The notes: generated by a model from the sequence alone, not told the origin. A stretch of DNA of 64,000 nucleotides from Haloferula helveola (GCF_037076345.1 NZ_AP024702.1:3472001-3536000), one strand, 5' to 3'; positions 27,952 through 36,781 are shown, counted from the first letter of the stretch. Numbers and translations: made by a program.

Positions 27952-28273
27952 CCCCGTAAACGGGGAACTACGAACCCTCGTGGCGGGCCAGTGATGTATG
28001 TAGTTCCTCCTTTAGGAGGCCTTTGGAGCCGCGTGGGAGGGTCCGGCGGTGGTTATTGTGGTGGCTTGCCGCAAGGGACCCCGTAAACGGGGAACTACAA
28101 ACCCTGGTGGCGGGCCAGTGATGTATGTAGTTCCTCCTTTAGGAGGCCTTCGGGTGGGTGTCGAAAGGTCGGTGGTGGTTCCTTGCGGAGGCTTTCCGCA
28201 TGGGACCCCGTAAACGGGGAACTACGAACCCTGGTGGCGGGCCAGTGATGTTTGTAGTTCCTCCTTCAGGAGG
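27952..28273. repeat. Three REP pairs with GTAG heads
   Basis: Each pair has an inverted REP, GTAGTTCCCCGTTTACGGGG on the minus strand (27952-27971, 28079-28098, 28206-28225), and a direct REP, GTAGTTCCTCCTTTAGGAGG on the plus strand (28000-28019, 28127-28146, 28254-28273, the last with one change). The pairs recur at a 127-bp spacing. A GTAG tetranucleotide before a palindrome is the known REP signature recognised by RAYT transposases. No gene lies between 27798 and 28298. Confidence 0.8.
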
Positions 28274-28298
28274 TCTTCGGAGGGCGTGGCGCAGCCGG

Positions 28299-28718
28299 TT
28301 ACTCCGACGGCTGGGGCCGCTGGGTGGCGAACGAGATGTTCCAGATGCCGGCCTGCTGACAGGTGTCGATCACCTCGACAATTTCCTGAAACGGCGTGGT
28401 CGAGTCGCCACGCACCCGGACCGGCTGGTTCTCGTGCTGGGTCGCGATGGCCGAAAGCGTCTCCTTCAGTTGGGCCCGGGTCTTCGTTTCACCCCAAACC
28501 GACACGCTGCCGTCGGCGCGGACGTTGAGGACGATTTCACCGAGCACGCGCTTCGGATCGGCGCCTTCCTCGGACGTCGGGACGGCAATCTTGAGATCCA
28601 TTTCGTCGCGCGAGAACTGCCACGTCACGATGAAGAAAATCAGCAGCAGGAACACGATGTCGATCATCGGTGCCATCTGCATCGCCGCGGGTTGCGGCTC
28701 TCGGTTCTGGAATTTCAT
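28299..28718 (-). CDS. exbD: ExbD/TolR family biopolymer transport protein
   Basis: A 139-residue protein with one N-terminal membrane helix, 'APMIDIVFLLLIFFIVTWQF', including the conserved Asp that carries protons, and a periplasmic domain ending in 'VIDTCQQAGIWNISFAT'. With ExbB it forms a proton-driven motor that energises an outer-membrane or envelope partner. Its ATG overlaps the exbB stop by one base (TGATG), so they are translationally coupled. Confidence 0.93.
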   Translation of the reverse strand: MKFQNREPQPAAMQMAPMIDIVFLLLIFFIVTWQFSRDEMDLKIAVPTSEEGADPKRVLGEIVLNVRADGSVSVWGETKTRAQLKETLSAIATQHENQPVRVRGDSTTPFQEIVEVIDTCQQAGIWNISFATQRPQPSE

Positions 28719-29551
28719 CAGATGCCGTGAAGATCGGGACGGTCATCGGCGAGCGGTGAGGGGACCGGCATCGCATAGTCGTCGGCTCGGCGAGGCGCCG
28801 GAGCGGCTTCGCCGGCGGGACGCTGCCGCTGGACCTGCGCATGGAGCATCGCCATCAGGTGGGTCGTAGCGGCCTCGAGTTCGGAAACGTACTTCTGCAC
28901 CCGGCCGCGGAAGAGCGAGTAGAAGACCAGCGCCGGGATTCCGATGGCGAGACCGGTGGCGGTGGTGACCAGCGCCTCCGACACGCCCGACGCGAGTTCC
29001 ATCTGCTTCACGCCTTCGAATCCGCCTCGCGAGATGTGGAGGAACGACTGGATCATGCCGAGCACGGTGCCGAGCAGGCCGACCATCGGAGCGATCGAGC
29101 CGATGTCGGCCAGATAGGTGATGCGCGAGCTGAGCATGCCGGCCTGGCGCGAGCCCTCCGACTCGGCGATTTCCCGAACCTCCCCGAAGGTTGCCGAGCT
29201 GTTTTTGGTCATGAACTCGAGGCTCTTCTGGGTGATCCGGGCCATGCACTGGTTCTGCCGGTGGCTGTAGCTGATCAGCCCGAGGAAGTCGCGTTTGCGG
29301 ATCATCGCCTCGGCGGTGTTCATGAAACGGTCGCTGACCACCGTGTTGCGGCGGATGGTCATCAGGTAGAGGAGAATCAGCACCATCGCGGCGACCGATA
29401 GCACCGCCAGCGGGTACATCATGATCCCGCCCTTCTCGACGATCTCCATGAAGTCGAACTCGCGTGGGATGATTCCCTCGGTTTCCTCAGCGGCGCGGGC
29501 GCTGGCGGATGTCAGCAGCCAGGCTGCCGTTGAAAATGTGAACCACCTCAT
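28718..29551 (-). CDS. exbB: ExbB/TolQ/MotA family proton channel protein
   Basis: A 277-residue protein with a signal-like N-terminus (MRWFTFSTAAWLLTSASARA), a first helix near residues 45-65 and the paired helices 'ADIGSIAPMVGLLGTVLGMIQSF' and 'VTTATGLAIGIPALVFYSLF', the ExbB signature. ATG at 29551 is chosen because the signal peptide starts there. Partner of exbD. Whether it serves TonB-type uptake or a Tol-like role cannot be read; no TonB is in the window. Confidence 0.92.
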   Translation of the reverse strand: MRWFTFSTAAWLLTSASARAAEETEGIIPREFDFMEIVEKGGIMMYPLAVLSVAAMVLILLYLMTIRRNTVVSDRFMNTAEAMIRKRDFLGLISYSHRQNQCMARITQKSLEFMTKNSSATFGEVREIAESEGSRQAGMLSSRITYLADIGSIAPMVGLLGTVLGMIQSFLHISRGGFEGVKQMELASGVSEALVTTATGLAIGIPALVFYSLFRGRVQKYVSELEAATTHLMAMLHAQVQRQRPAGEAAPAPRRADDYAMPVPSPLADDRPDLHGI

Positions 29552-29719
29552 GTGCGTCGGAATCTTAGCGTTGCAGGGGGGCAAGGCAAGAGCGCGGGGG
29601 GCGAGGCCCGCTACGGGACCGCGAAAGCCGATGTTTCAGCGGCCCTGTGCGTCAGGGGTTCTCCCGACCGGCCCCAAACGGAATTTGCCTTGTGCCGGGG
29701 CCGCTCGTTAGATCGGGCC

Positions 29720-31324
29720 ATGGGAATGCGCAAGGTATGGAACGGGGCCGGCCGGGCTCTGGTGGTGGCTGGAATCGTCGCGGGACCGCTTTTCGCCGCG
29801 GACGGCAAGTTGCCGAATATCCTGATTATTTACGCCGATGACTTCGGCTACGGCGACTTGTCCTGCTACAACCCGAAGTCAGCCTACGAGACACCGCGTC
29901 TCGACCGGATGGCTGCCGAGGGGATCCGCTTCACCGACTCCCACAGTCCCTCGACGATCTGCTCGCCCTCGCGCTACGGGCTTTTTTCCGGGCAGCAGAT
30001 CTACCGGTCGACCGGCCGCGGCGGCGGCGCGTTCGAAGGGCCGGGCGGTCCGAGTTATCTGAAACCCGGAACGCTCACCTTGGGAGACATGCTCAAGGAG
30101 AAAGGCTACCGGACGGGGATCTTCGGCAAGTGGCACGTCGGACTGACTTGGCTCGACGAGAATGGCGAGCGCCTTGGTGGCGGGTTCGAGAACTCGCTCA
30201 AGATCGATTACGAGAAGAGCACGCCGCTGGTCGACGGGCCGAACGCCCGCGGCTTCGACGAGTCATTCGTCACGCCGAACTGTCCGACAACCGATCCGCT
30301 CTACGTCTACATTGAAAATGGAATGGTGCCGGTCCCGGCCGACCGGCGCCACAAACGCGATACCCTGCCGAACCCCGGCGGCAAGTGGCGGTGGGACAAC
30401 GACGAAGGCTGGAAGGCGCCCGGCTACGAGTTCGTGAAGGCGGACCTGATGTTCTACGACAAGACCAAGGAGTTCATCACCACCCATCGCAAGCAGCACC
30501 CGGATCAACCGTTCTTCGCGGTGTTCTCGACCCAGATCGCCCACGCGCCGGTACTGCCGGCGCCGGAGTTCGAAGGATCGACCGAGGCGGGACCGCGCGG
30601 TGATTTCGTGCGTGAGCTCGACACTTTGGTGGGACGGATGTTGGACCTGCTCGAACAGCTCGGGGTCGATGACGAGACGCTGGTGCTTTTCAATGCCGAC
30701 AATGGTCCCGAAACACTGCACGTCGTCTGGATGCGCGAGGATCACGAGCACGATGCTTCGGGTGGCTGGCGTGGTGTGAAACGCGATGCGTGGGAGGGCG
30801 GACATCGCGTGCCGTTCATCGCCCGGTGGCCGGGGAGGATTCCCGGCGGGCAGGTCACCGACCAGATGATCAACACCACCGACATCTTCGCCACGCTGGC
30901 CTCGGTGGTCGGTTACCCACTGCCCGACAAGGCGGCGGTCGACAGTTTCGACCTGCTGCCGGTGATGATCGGCAAGCAGGAGTCCGGGAAGAGCGTCCGG
31001 CCGCATCTGCTCACACAGAGTTTCCGCGGCGAGTTCCAGATCCGGAAAGGGAAGTGGAAGTATCTCGATCACAAGGGTTCGGGCGGCAACAGCTACGACA
31101 AGGGCGAACTCGCGAAATACGCGTTGCCCGAGAAGGAACCTGATGCCCCGGGCCAGCTGTACGACCTCGAAAAGGATCCGGGCGAGACGACCAACCTGTA
31201 TTTCAAGAACGAGGCGAAGCGAAAGGAGATGCAGGCGCTGCTGAAGGAGCTCAAGGAGAGCGGTCGCAGCGCTCCGACCGGCCGGGTGCCTCTCGGAATG
31301 GAGAATATTCCGAAGCTGAAGTAA
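29720..31324 (+). CDS. Secreted sulfatase (Cys type)
   Basis: A 534-residue protein with a signal peptide ending near AGPLFA. Metal ligands Asp40 and Asp41 are in 'IIYADDFGYGDLSCY'. The formylglycine motif is 'ICSPSRYGLFSG', with Cys81 as the residue to be oxidised by an FGE-type enzyme. 'TGIFGKWHVG' and 'FFAVFSTQIAHAP' follow. Such arylsulfatases desulfate algal or host glycans, common in marine Verrucomicrobiota. No maturation enzyme or glycosidase sits next to it. Confidence 0.93.
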   Translation: MGMRKVWNGAGRALVVAGIVAGPLFAADGKLPNILIIYADDFGYGDLSCYNPKSAYETPRLDRMAAEGIRFTDSHSPSTICSPSRYGLFSGQQIYRSTGRGGGAFEGPGGPSYLKPGTLTLGDMLKEKGYRTGIFGKWHVGLTWLDENGERLGGGFENSLKIDYEKSTPLVDGPNARGFDESFVTPNCPTTDPLYVYIENGMVPVPADRRHKRDTLPNPGGKWRWDNDEGWKAPGYEFVKADLMFYDKTKEFITTHRKQHPDQPFFAVFSTQIAHAPVLPAPEFEGSTEAGPRGDFVRELDTLVGRMLDLLEQLGVDDETLVLFNADNGPETLHVVWMREDHEHDASGGWRGVKRDAWEGGHRVPFIARWPGRIPGGQVTDQMINTTDIFATLASVVGYPLPDKAAVDSFDLLPVMIGKQESGKSVRPHLLTQSFRGEFQIRKGKWKYLDHKGSGGNSYDKGELAKYALPEKEPDAPGQLYDLEKDPGETTNLYFKNEAKRKEMQALLKELKESGRSAPTGRVPLGMENIPKLK

Positions 31325-31329
31325 TGCTG

Positions 31330-31405
31330 AGCGGACCGCGCGAGCCCACTCGCGCCCCGGAGCCTTTGCCAACGAAGATGCGCGAGTGGGTTCGCGCGGT
31401 CCATG
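31330..31405. repeat. Inverted repeat, GCGCGAGTGGG family
   Basis: GACCGCGCGAGCCCACTCGC (31334) and GCGAGTGGGTTCGCGCGGTC (about 31382) form two arms with a short centre. This is a member of the GC-rich palindromic family also at 18278, 48306, 49565 and 50953. Confidence 0.65.
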
Positions 31406-31466
31406 GCGCTTGACGGATGCGCTGATCGACCGGCAAATGACGCCTCAACCTAACAAGGAGGACGTC

Positions 31467-31765
31467 ATGTACGAGAACGAAGACTACCAAGACCTCCCCT
31501 TTCTACGAGCGTTCCAGTAAACGCCGGAAGGGGTTCCCGTCCGAAACCCGCGTGAAGCGCGGCCACCGCGTGGTTCACGGTGACAAGGAACTGAGCGAGA
31601 AGCTCGGCCGCAATGATCCCTGTCCCTGCGGCTCGGGACGCCGGTTTCAAGGCGTGCTGCATGAAGTCGGGTGACTTCGACGGCACGCCGCGCGACCACT
31701 ACTTTCAGGGAATGAAAAAACGGCCGGGGAACTCCCCGGCCGTTTGTGTGGATGGTTCGTGGTGA
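31467..31765 (+). pseudogene. SEC-C motif protein gene with two frameshifts
   Basis: An ATG at 31467, with a strong ribosome-binding site (AAGGAGGA, 31455-31462), opens '[11 protein letters not shown]'. After one extra base near 31500 the next frame reads '[20 protein letters not shown]' and on to '[14 protein letters not shown]'. After another extra base near 31648 the third frame reads '[19 protein letters not shown]'. Joined, this is a SEC-C zinc motif (CPCGSGxxFKxCC). Each break is a single extra base, so either the gene is decaying or the sequence has errors. The natural end may be before the terminator at 31715. Confidence 0.7.
31715..31745 (-). terminator. Intrinsic terminator for gnd
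   Basis: On the minus strand a 12-bp stem, AAACGGCCGGGG with CCCCGGCCGTTT around a 4-nt loop, is followed by a run of T. It begins 27 nt after the gnd stop codon and may also stop transcripts from the opposite side. Confidence 0.8.
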
Positions 31766-31771
31766 GCGCGA

Positions 31772-33205
31772 TCAGCTGATCAGCTCGGGCCAGTCTTCCG
31801 TGTGGAAGAACTCGCCTTCCGGCTTGTCGATCCGCTCGTAGGTGTGGGCGCCGAAGAAGTCGCGCTGGGCCTGCAGCAGGTTGGCCGGCAGGCGCTCGGC
31901 ACGGTAGGCGTCGTAGTACGACAGCGATCCGCCGAAGGACGGGACCGGGATGCCGTTGGTCGCGGCGAGTGCCACCACCTCACGCCAGTCCTTCTGACCC
32001 GAGTTCAGGATCTCGGTGAAGAAGGGAGCGAGCATCAGGTTGGTCAGGTCGGCATCGGCCTCGAAGGCCTCGGTGATGCGGTTGAGGAACTTCGCGCGGA
32101 TGATGCAGCCGCCGCGCCAGATGCGGGCGATCGCGCCGAGGTCGAGACTCCAGTTCTTCTCCCTGCCGACCTTGGCGATCAGGTCGAGGCCCTGGGCGTA
32201 GGAAACGATCTTCGAAGCGTAGAGCGCGTTGCGGACCTTCGAGACAAGGTCTTCCTTGCTCATGCCGGAAAGCTCGAAGCCCCAGTTGTCGGGACCCTGG
32301 AGGATGCCCGAGGCATTCTTCCGCTGGCCGCGCATCGAGGAAATGATCCGCGCTTCCACCGAGCCGGCGATGGTCGAGAACGGAACGGCCTGCTCGACCG
32401 ACTCCATCACGGTCCAGCGTCCGGTGCCCTTCTGGCCGGCCTTGTCGACGATCAGGTCGACGATGTCCTTACCGGTTTCGGGATCCTTCTGCTTGAAGAT
32501 GTTCGCGGTGATCTCGATCAGGAACGACTCGAGGTCGCCGGCATTCCACTCGGCGAAGATGTCGGCGAGCTCCTCGTTCGAGAAGCCGGCGGCCTTGAAG
32601 ATGTTGTAGGCCTCGCAGATGAGCTGCATGTCGCCGTACTCGATGCCGTTGTGCACCATCTTGACGAAGTGGCCGGCACCGCCGGGACCGATGTGGGTCA
32701 CGCACGGCACGCCGTCGACCTTGGCCGAGATGCTCTCGAAGATCGGCTTCATGACTTCCCAGGTGGAAGCCGGGCCGCCGGGCATGATCGACGGGCCCTT
32801 GCGCGCGCCTTCCTCACCGCCGGAAACGCCGGCGCCGATGAAGCGGAGACCTTCCTTCGAGCACCACGCGTCGCGGCGCTCGGTGTCGGTGTAGAGCGAG
32901 TTGCCGCCGTCGATGATGATGTCGTCCTTGTCGAGCAGCGGGATGAGCGACTCGATGACCGCGTCGACCGGGCCGCCGGCCTTGACCATGATCATGATCT
33001 TGCGCGGCTTGGCGAGCGACTGGACGAAGCCCTCGAGAGTCGATTCGCCGACCAGTTGCTTGTCGGGGTGGGCGGACACGAATTCCTCCATGATGGAGGT
33101 CGTGCGGTTGTAAACGGACACCTTGAAGCCGCGGGACTCGACGTTCAGGACGAGGTTCTGGCCCATGACAGCCAGGCCGATGAGACCGAAATCACTGTTG
33201 CTCAT
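31772..33205 (-). CDS. gnd: 6-phosphogluconate dehydrogenase, decarboxylating
   Basis: A 477-residue NADP-dependent enzyme of the oxidative pentose phosphate pathway, of the long form usual in bacteria. The N-terminal 'FGLIGLAVMGQNLVLNVESRG' is the dinucleotide-binding fold; 'GAGVSGGEEGARKGPSIMPGG' and 'GGAGHFVKMVHNGIEYGDMQL' hold the catalytic Lys and Glu; the C-terminal tail 'FGAHTYERID' is conserved. It is divergent from pgsA and ends at a clear terminator. Confidence 0.97.
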   Translation of the reverse strand: MSNSDFGLIGLAVMGQNLVLNVESRGFKVSVYNRTTSIMEEFVSAHPDKQLVGESTLEGFVQSLAKPRKIMIMVKAGGPVDAVIESLIPLLDKDDIIIDGGNSLYTDTERRDAWCSKEGLRFIGAGVSGGEEGARKGPSIMPGGPASTWEVMKPIFESISAKVDGVPCVTHIGPGGAGHFVKMVHNGIEYGDMQLICEAYNIFKAAGFSNEELADIFAEWNAGDLESFLIEITANIFKQKDPETGKDIVDLIVDKAGQKGTGRWTVMESVEQAVPFSTIAGSVEARIISSMRGQRKNASGILQGPDNWGFELSGMSKEDLVSKVRNALYASKIVSYAQGLDLIAKVGREKNWSLDLGAIARIWRGGCIIRAKFLNRITEAFEADADLTNLMLAPFFTEILNSGQKDWREVVALAATNGIPVPSFGGSLSYYDAYRAERLPANLLQAQRDFFGAHTYERIDKPEGEFFHTEDWPELIS

Positions 33206-33303
33206 AACGTTGTGCTGTATGACAGCCGCGGCGTAGTAGGGGACTCCCGGCTCCGGCGCAACCCCTTGTTGCCATCATGCCATGCATTCCCCACATTCGC
33301 GGC

Positions 33304-33900
33304 GTGAACCTCCCGAATGCGATCACTCTGTCGCGCCTGATTCTCGCCGCTGTCTTTGTTGTCGCGATGGGATTTGACGGCCTCGGGGGGAAAATGACCG
33401 CTCTGGTCAGCTTTTCCGTGGCCGCCGCGACCGACTGGCTCGACGGTTATCTGGCCCGCAAGATGGGCCTCGTGACCCCACTCGGCAAACTGCTCGACCC
33501 GCTGGCCGACAAGATCCTCGTCTGCGCCGCATTCGTCTTCATGTCGGTCGGTGGATTCGCCCCGGTCTGGGTCACCGCGGTGATCATCGCGCGGGAGTTC
33601 CTCGTCACCGGCCTGCGCCAGATCGCGATCGAGGCCGGCCAGGTGCTGGCGGCGGATCATCTCGGAAAGTGGAAGACGACCTTCCAGTTGATCTTCATCA
33701 TCACCGCGCTGGTGTGGCTGGCGTTCTCCCGTCTGCCGGAGACCGGGCCGATTTCCGGACTGCTACTGAATCTTGCGCGTCCTGCCGAACTCGGCGGCTG
33801 GCTGATGCCCGCCTCGATGTGGCTGGCGCTGGCCCTGACGGTGATCTCCGGCGGGAATTATCTCTGGAGTGGCCGGAATTTGCTGAAGTCCGCCGGCTGA
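33304..33900 (+). CDS. pgsA: CDP-diacylglycerol-glycerol-3-phosphate 3-phosphatidyltransferase
   Basis: A 198-residue membrane enzyme making phosphatidylglycerophosphate. The CDP-alcohol transferase motif is complete: 'DWLDGYLARKMGLVTPLGKL' then 'LDPLADKIL'. GTG at 33304 is chosen because PgsA proteins usually begin 'MNLPNAITLSR'; ATG at 33277 would add nine residues. Four or more hydrophobic helices follow. A low-complexity repeat region starts 65 bp downstream. Confidence 0.92.
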   Translation: MNLPNAITLSRLILAAVFVVAMGFDGLGGKMTALVSFSVAAATDWLDGYLARKMGLVTPLGKLLDPLADKILVCAAFVFMSVGGFAPVWVTAVIIAREFLVTGLRQIAIEAGQVLAADHLGKWKTTFQLIFIITALVWLAFSRLPETGPISGLLLNLARPAELGGWLMPASMWLALALTVISGGNYLWSGRNLLKSAG

Positions 33901-33965
33901 CGGAGGTCAGGAATGGAGCGCCGGTTATGAAGCCGGCATTGAGCCGTAGTAACCCGAGGCAGGCG

Positions 33966-33995
33966 CCGAAGCCGAAGCCGAAGCCGAAGCCGAGA
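33966..33995. repeat. Hexamer repeat GCCGAA
   Basis: About five copies of a GCCGAA/GCCGAG hexamer directly before the heptamer array. No gene between 33901 and 34380. Confidence 0.75.
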
Positions 33996-33996
33996 A

Positions 33997-34265
33997 CGGT
34001 GGTCGGTGGTCGGTGGTCGGTGGTCGGTGGTCGGTGGTCGGTGGTCGGTGGTCGGTGGTCGGTGGTCGGTGGTCGGTGGTCGGTGGTCGGTGGTCGGTGG
34101 TCGGTGGTCGGTGGTCGGTGGTCGGTGGTCGGTGGTCGGTGGTCGGTGGTCGGTGGTCGGTGGTCGGTGGTCGGTGGTCGGTGGTCGGTGGTCGGTGGTC
34201 GGTGGTCGGTGGTCGGTGGTCGGTGGTCGGTGGTCGGTGGTCGGTGGTCGGTGGTCGGTGGTCGG
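33997..34265. repeat. Perfect 7-nt tandem repeat, about 38 copies
   Basis: An uninterrupted CGGTGGT unit for 269 bp with no variant seen. Because 7 is not a multiple of 3, every frame reads the same heptapeptide (VVGGRWS on the plus strand, DHRPPTT on the minus strand), which creates false ORFs in all six frames. It is the longest of ten heptamer loci in the window. Confidence 0.95.
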
Positions 34266-34270
34266 GCGTT

Positions 34271-34365
34271 TGAAACCCAACGGGTTTCCGTATTGCAGCC
34301 CAAGGTTGAGGCGCAGCCTCTACCTTGGGTAACTTCCGTGCGATCCAATCAACCCCAACGGGGTT
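34271..34365. repeat. Palindromes upstream of the transposase
   Basis: GAAACCCAACGGGTTTC (34271-34287), the pair CCCAAGGT/ACCTTGGG around AGGC-GCA-GCCT (34299-34329), and AACCCCAACGGGGTT (34351-34365). They resemble REP ends of a Y1-transposase unit. Confidence 0.7.
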
Positions 34366-34380
34366 GTGTCCTCCCCCGCC

Positions 34381-34836
34381 ATGCCCCAGTCGCTTTCCGA
34401 AGTTTATGTCCATCTCGTCTTCTCGACGAAGGAACGCTTCCCGTTTTTCTCGAACCCGGGGCTCCGCGATGAACTTCACGCCTATCTCGGAGGTGTCTCG
34501 AAACAACTTGGCTGCCCGACTTTGGTCGTCGGCGGTGTGGCCGATCACGTTCACCTCCTGGCGCGCCTCGGTCGGGACGTCCGCCAGTCCGATTGGGTGA
34601 AGGAGTTGAAGCGGGTGTCGAACCAGTGGGTAAAATCCCGACTGGGAGCCGACTCCAAGTTCGCGTGGCAGGCGGGATACGGGGCCTTTTCCGTCAGCCA
34701 GTCGATGATTGGCGAGACGACGGAATACATCCGCAAGCAGGAGGAACACCACCGGCAGACGACGTTTCAGGACGAATACCGCGCGCTGCTCCGGCGATAC
34801 CAGATCGAGTGGGACGAGCGATACGTTTGGGACTAG
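34381..34836 (+). mobile_element. RAYT/IS200-like Y1 transposase
   Basis: A 151-residue Y1-type single-strand transposase. The HUH motif is in 'GVADHVHLLARL', and the catalytic Tyr is in 'TTEYIRKQEEHHRQTTFQDEY', the usual end of the IS200/RAYT family. ATG at 34381 is used; GTG at 34366 would overlap the left palindrome. Flanking palindromes AACCCCAACGGGGTT and its inverse suggest it mobilises or once mobilised these REPs. The gene is intact, with no second gene and no IS605-type TnpB. Confidence 0.88.
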
Positions 34837-34845
34837 GCGGGGCAG

Positions 34846-34985
34846 AACCCCGTTGGGGTTCGAGGATCAAGGGCCTCTGGGGTGACCCCGGGTTGCGAGA
34901 ACCCGGGGCTGCAGGCTAAAACCCCGTTGGGGTTTGGGAATCGTGTGGCTCTCATGTGACCCCGGGCTGCAAGAACACGGGGCTG
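34846..34985. repeat. Palindromes downstream of the transposase
   Basis: AACCCCGTTGGGGTT (34846-34860), CCCCGGGTTGCGAGAACCCG with GGG (34886-34907), AAACCCCGTTGGGGTTT (34918-34934), then a degenerate copy of the second (34960-34985). They alternate, as REP clusters do. Confidence 0.7.
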
Positions 34986-35096
34986 CGAGCCGACATTCCG
35001 TGGAGGGATGAAATGCAGCTTTTTGATATGAAACGCACCTTCCAACCTTGTCCTTGACGTCTTATGACGCCATCGGGAGCATTTCCGGACACTTCC

Positions 35097-36242
35097 ATGA
35101 GCCTGCTGATCCAGAACGCCCACCTGATTTCCCCGGACCGTGAGATCGAGTCGGGGGCGCTGTTGATTGAAGACGGCAAAATCGCCGGCGTGGTGGAGGG
35201 TGAGGCTTTGGGGCCGGCCGAGACGGTGATCGATGCCGGGGGGCGGATGGTGATGCCGGGCTTCTTCGACATCCACTGCCACGGCGCCGACCGCCATGAT
35301 GTCTGCGACGATTCGCTCGAAGGCGTCCGGCATATCGCCAAACGCAAGCTCCAGGAAGGGGTGACAACCTGGCTGCCGACCACCCTTACCCAGCCGAAGG
35401 ACAAGCTTCAGAGCATTGTGACCACGGTAGCTATGTATGCGGCGGATCCCGAGTTCACGCGTTGCCCGGGACTGCACATCGAGGGGCCCTTCATCAATGT
35501 GACCAAGGCCGGTGCGCAGAACCCCGAATTCGTCCGTGAACCGGACTTCGACGAACTCGCCGCTCTGCACGCCATCGCTCCGGCATTGATTGTGTCGGTG
35601 GCGCCGGATGTCCCGGGGGCGATTGAATTCATCCGCCAGGCATCGGAGGCCGGCATCACCTGCTCGGCCGCCCACACCGCCGCTACCGCGGCTCAGGTGT
35701 TCGAGGCGAAGGATGCCGGGCTGACCCACCTGACCCACTTCGGCAATGCGATGACGCCGCTGCACCACCGCGAGATCGGGGTGGTGGGCGCCGGTCTGCT
35801 CGACGACGAGCTGATGATCGAGCTCATCTGCGATACCATCCACCTCTGCCCGGACATGCTGCGGCTGCTTTTCAAGCGGGTGCCGATCGAGCGGCTGATG
35901 ATGATCACCGACTCGATGGCCGCATCGTGGATCGACAAGGGCGAGGTGATGCTCGGTGGGTTGGAAGTGGTCGTGGCTGACGGCGTCGCGCGACTCAAGG
36001 AAGGTGGAGCACTCGCCGGTTCGGCGCTGCGTTTCAACCACGGACTCAAGCATGTGGCGGAGCTGACCGGTCAGCCGCTGCACCAATTGGTCAAGGCAAC
36101 CTCGTGGAACCAGGCGCGATCGCTCGGACTCGAAGGTTTCGGCAAACTCGAACCCGGCTACCATGCCGACCTCGCCATCCTCGACTCCGACTTCTCGGTC
36201 TGGAAGACACTGGTGGGTGGCGAGGAGAGAGGGTGCGCTTGA
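35097..36242 (+). CDS. nagA: N-acetylglucosamine-6-phosphate deacetylase
   Basis: A 381-residue amidohydrolase that removes acetate from GlcNAc-6-P in amino-sugar and cell-wall recycling. 'GFFDIHCHGADRHD' is the metal site, and 'HIEGPFIN', 'CSAAHTAATA', 'LTHFGNAMTPL' and 'MMITDSMAA' follow in NagA order. ATG at 35097. With mpl at the left edge it supports active murein recycling. No nagB is near. Confidence 0.92.
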   Translation: MSLLIQNAHLISPDREIESGALLIEDGKIAGVVEGEALGPAETVIDAGGRMVMPGFFDIHCHGADRHDVCDDSLEGVRHIAKRKLQEGVTTWLPTTLTQPKDKLQSIVTTVAMYAADPEFTRCPGLHIEGPFINVTKAGAQNPEFVREPDFDELAALHAIAPALIVSVAPDVPGAIEFIRQASEAGITCSAAHTAATAAQVFEAKDAGLTHLTHFGNAMTPLHHREIGVVGAGLLDDELMIELICDTIHLCPDMLRLLFKRVPIERLMMITDSMAASWIDKGEVMLGGLEVVVADGVARLKEGGALAGSALRFNHGLKHVAELTGQPLHQLVKATSWNQARSLGLEGFGKLEPGYHADLAILDSDFSVWKTLVGGEERGCA

Positions 36243-36261
36243 GTGCGACCTTCGGCGATCC

Positions 36262-36657
36262 CTAGCGTCGCGGCCGATCGGTCAGCAGCACCGCCATCGC
36301 CTCGCCGTAGATCGCGGCATCCTCGCCGTCGGGGTCGAGACCGGCTGCCAGCGCATCGCGAATCTCCGCAGAGAGTTCGATGATGCTGCGACGGTTTTCG
36401 GCGGTGGTGTTGTAGGTTTCGAAATGAATCCGCCACTCGGCTTCGGTCAGTGCGGCCGCGCGGGTCGCGCTCATCGGTTCGGGAATCGCGGTCGGGAGCT
36501 GACTTGAAGGACGGTCGGAGCGTGCGGCGACGGACGACGGCTGCAGATCACGCCGACCGGATTCCGCGGATCTATCCGGCGAGTTGAGAAGCATGACGGC
36601 GAGGGCGACAAGAAGCATGCCGCCGATCAGGCAAAGGTTGGAGAGGGTCGGTCGCAT
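36262..36657 (-). CDS. Hypothetical membrane-anchored protein
   Basis: A 131-residue protein with one N-terminal hydrophobic segment ('LCLIGGMLLVALAVMLLNS') and a polar C-terminal domain with helical stretch 'LTEAEWRIHFETYNTTAENRRSIIEL'. Start at ATG 36657, directly before the membrane segment. No family recognised. Convergent with nagA, divergent from the DUF4331 gene. Confidence 0.6.
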   Translation of the reverse strand: MRPTLSNLCLIGGMLLVALAVMLLNSPDRSAESGRRDLQPSSVAARSDRPSSQLPTAIPEPMSATRAAALTEAEWRIHFETYNTTAENRRSIIELSAEIRDALAAGLDPDGEDAAIYGEAMAVLLTDRPRR

Positions 36658-36781
36658 CCGGTTCAAGTAACGCGATTCACATTCGTTTGGATTCGGTGAA
36701 TCCGGATTTGAGGAACCTTCGTTGCATGAGGGTGAAGGACGCAGCGGTCTGCTGCCCTCGCAACCCGACCCGAAAGATTCC

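Noticed and set aside
27952-28273. CRISPR array
   Set aside because: Repeats are two opposed palindromes with GTAG heads and only three units; the 'spacers' are themselves similar to one another. No cas genes.
33669-34472. Long ORFs through the GGTCGGT repeat on both strands
   Set aside because: They arise because the 7-nt repeat has no stop in any frame; they have no start context and no family resemblance.
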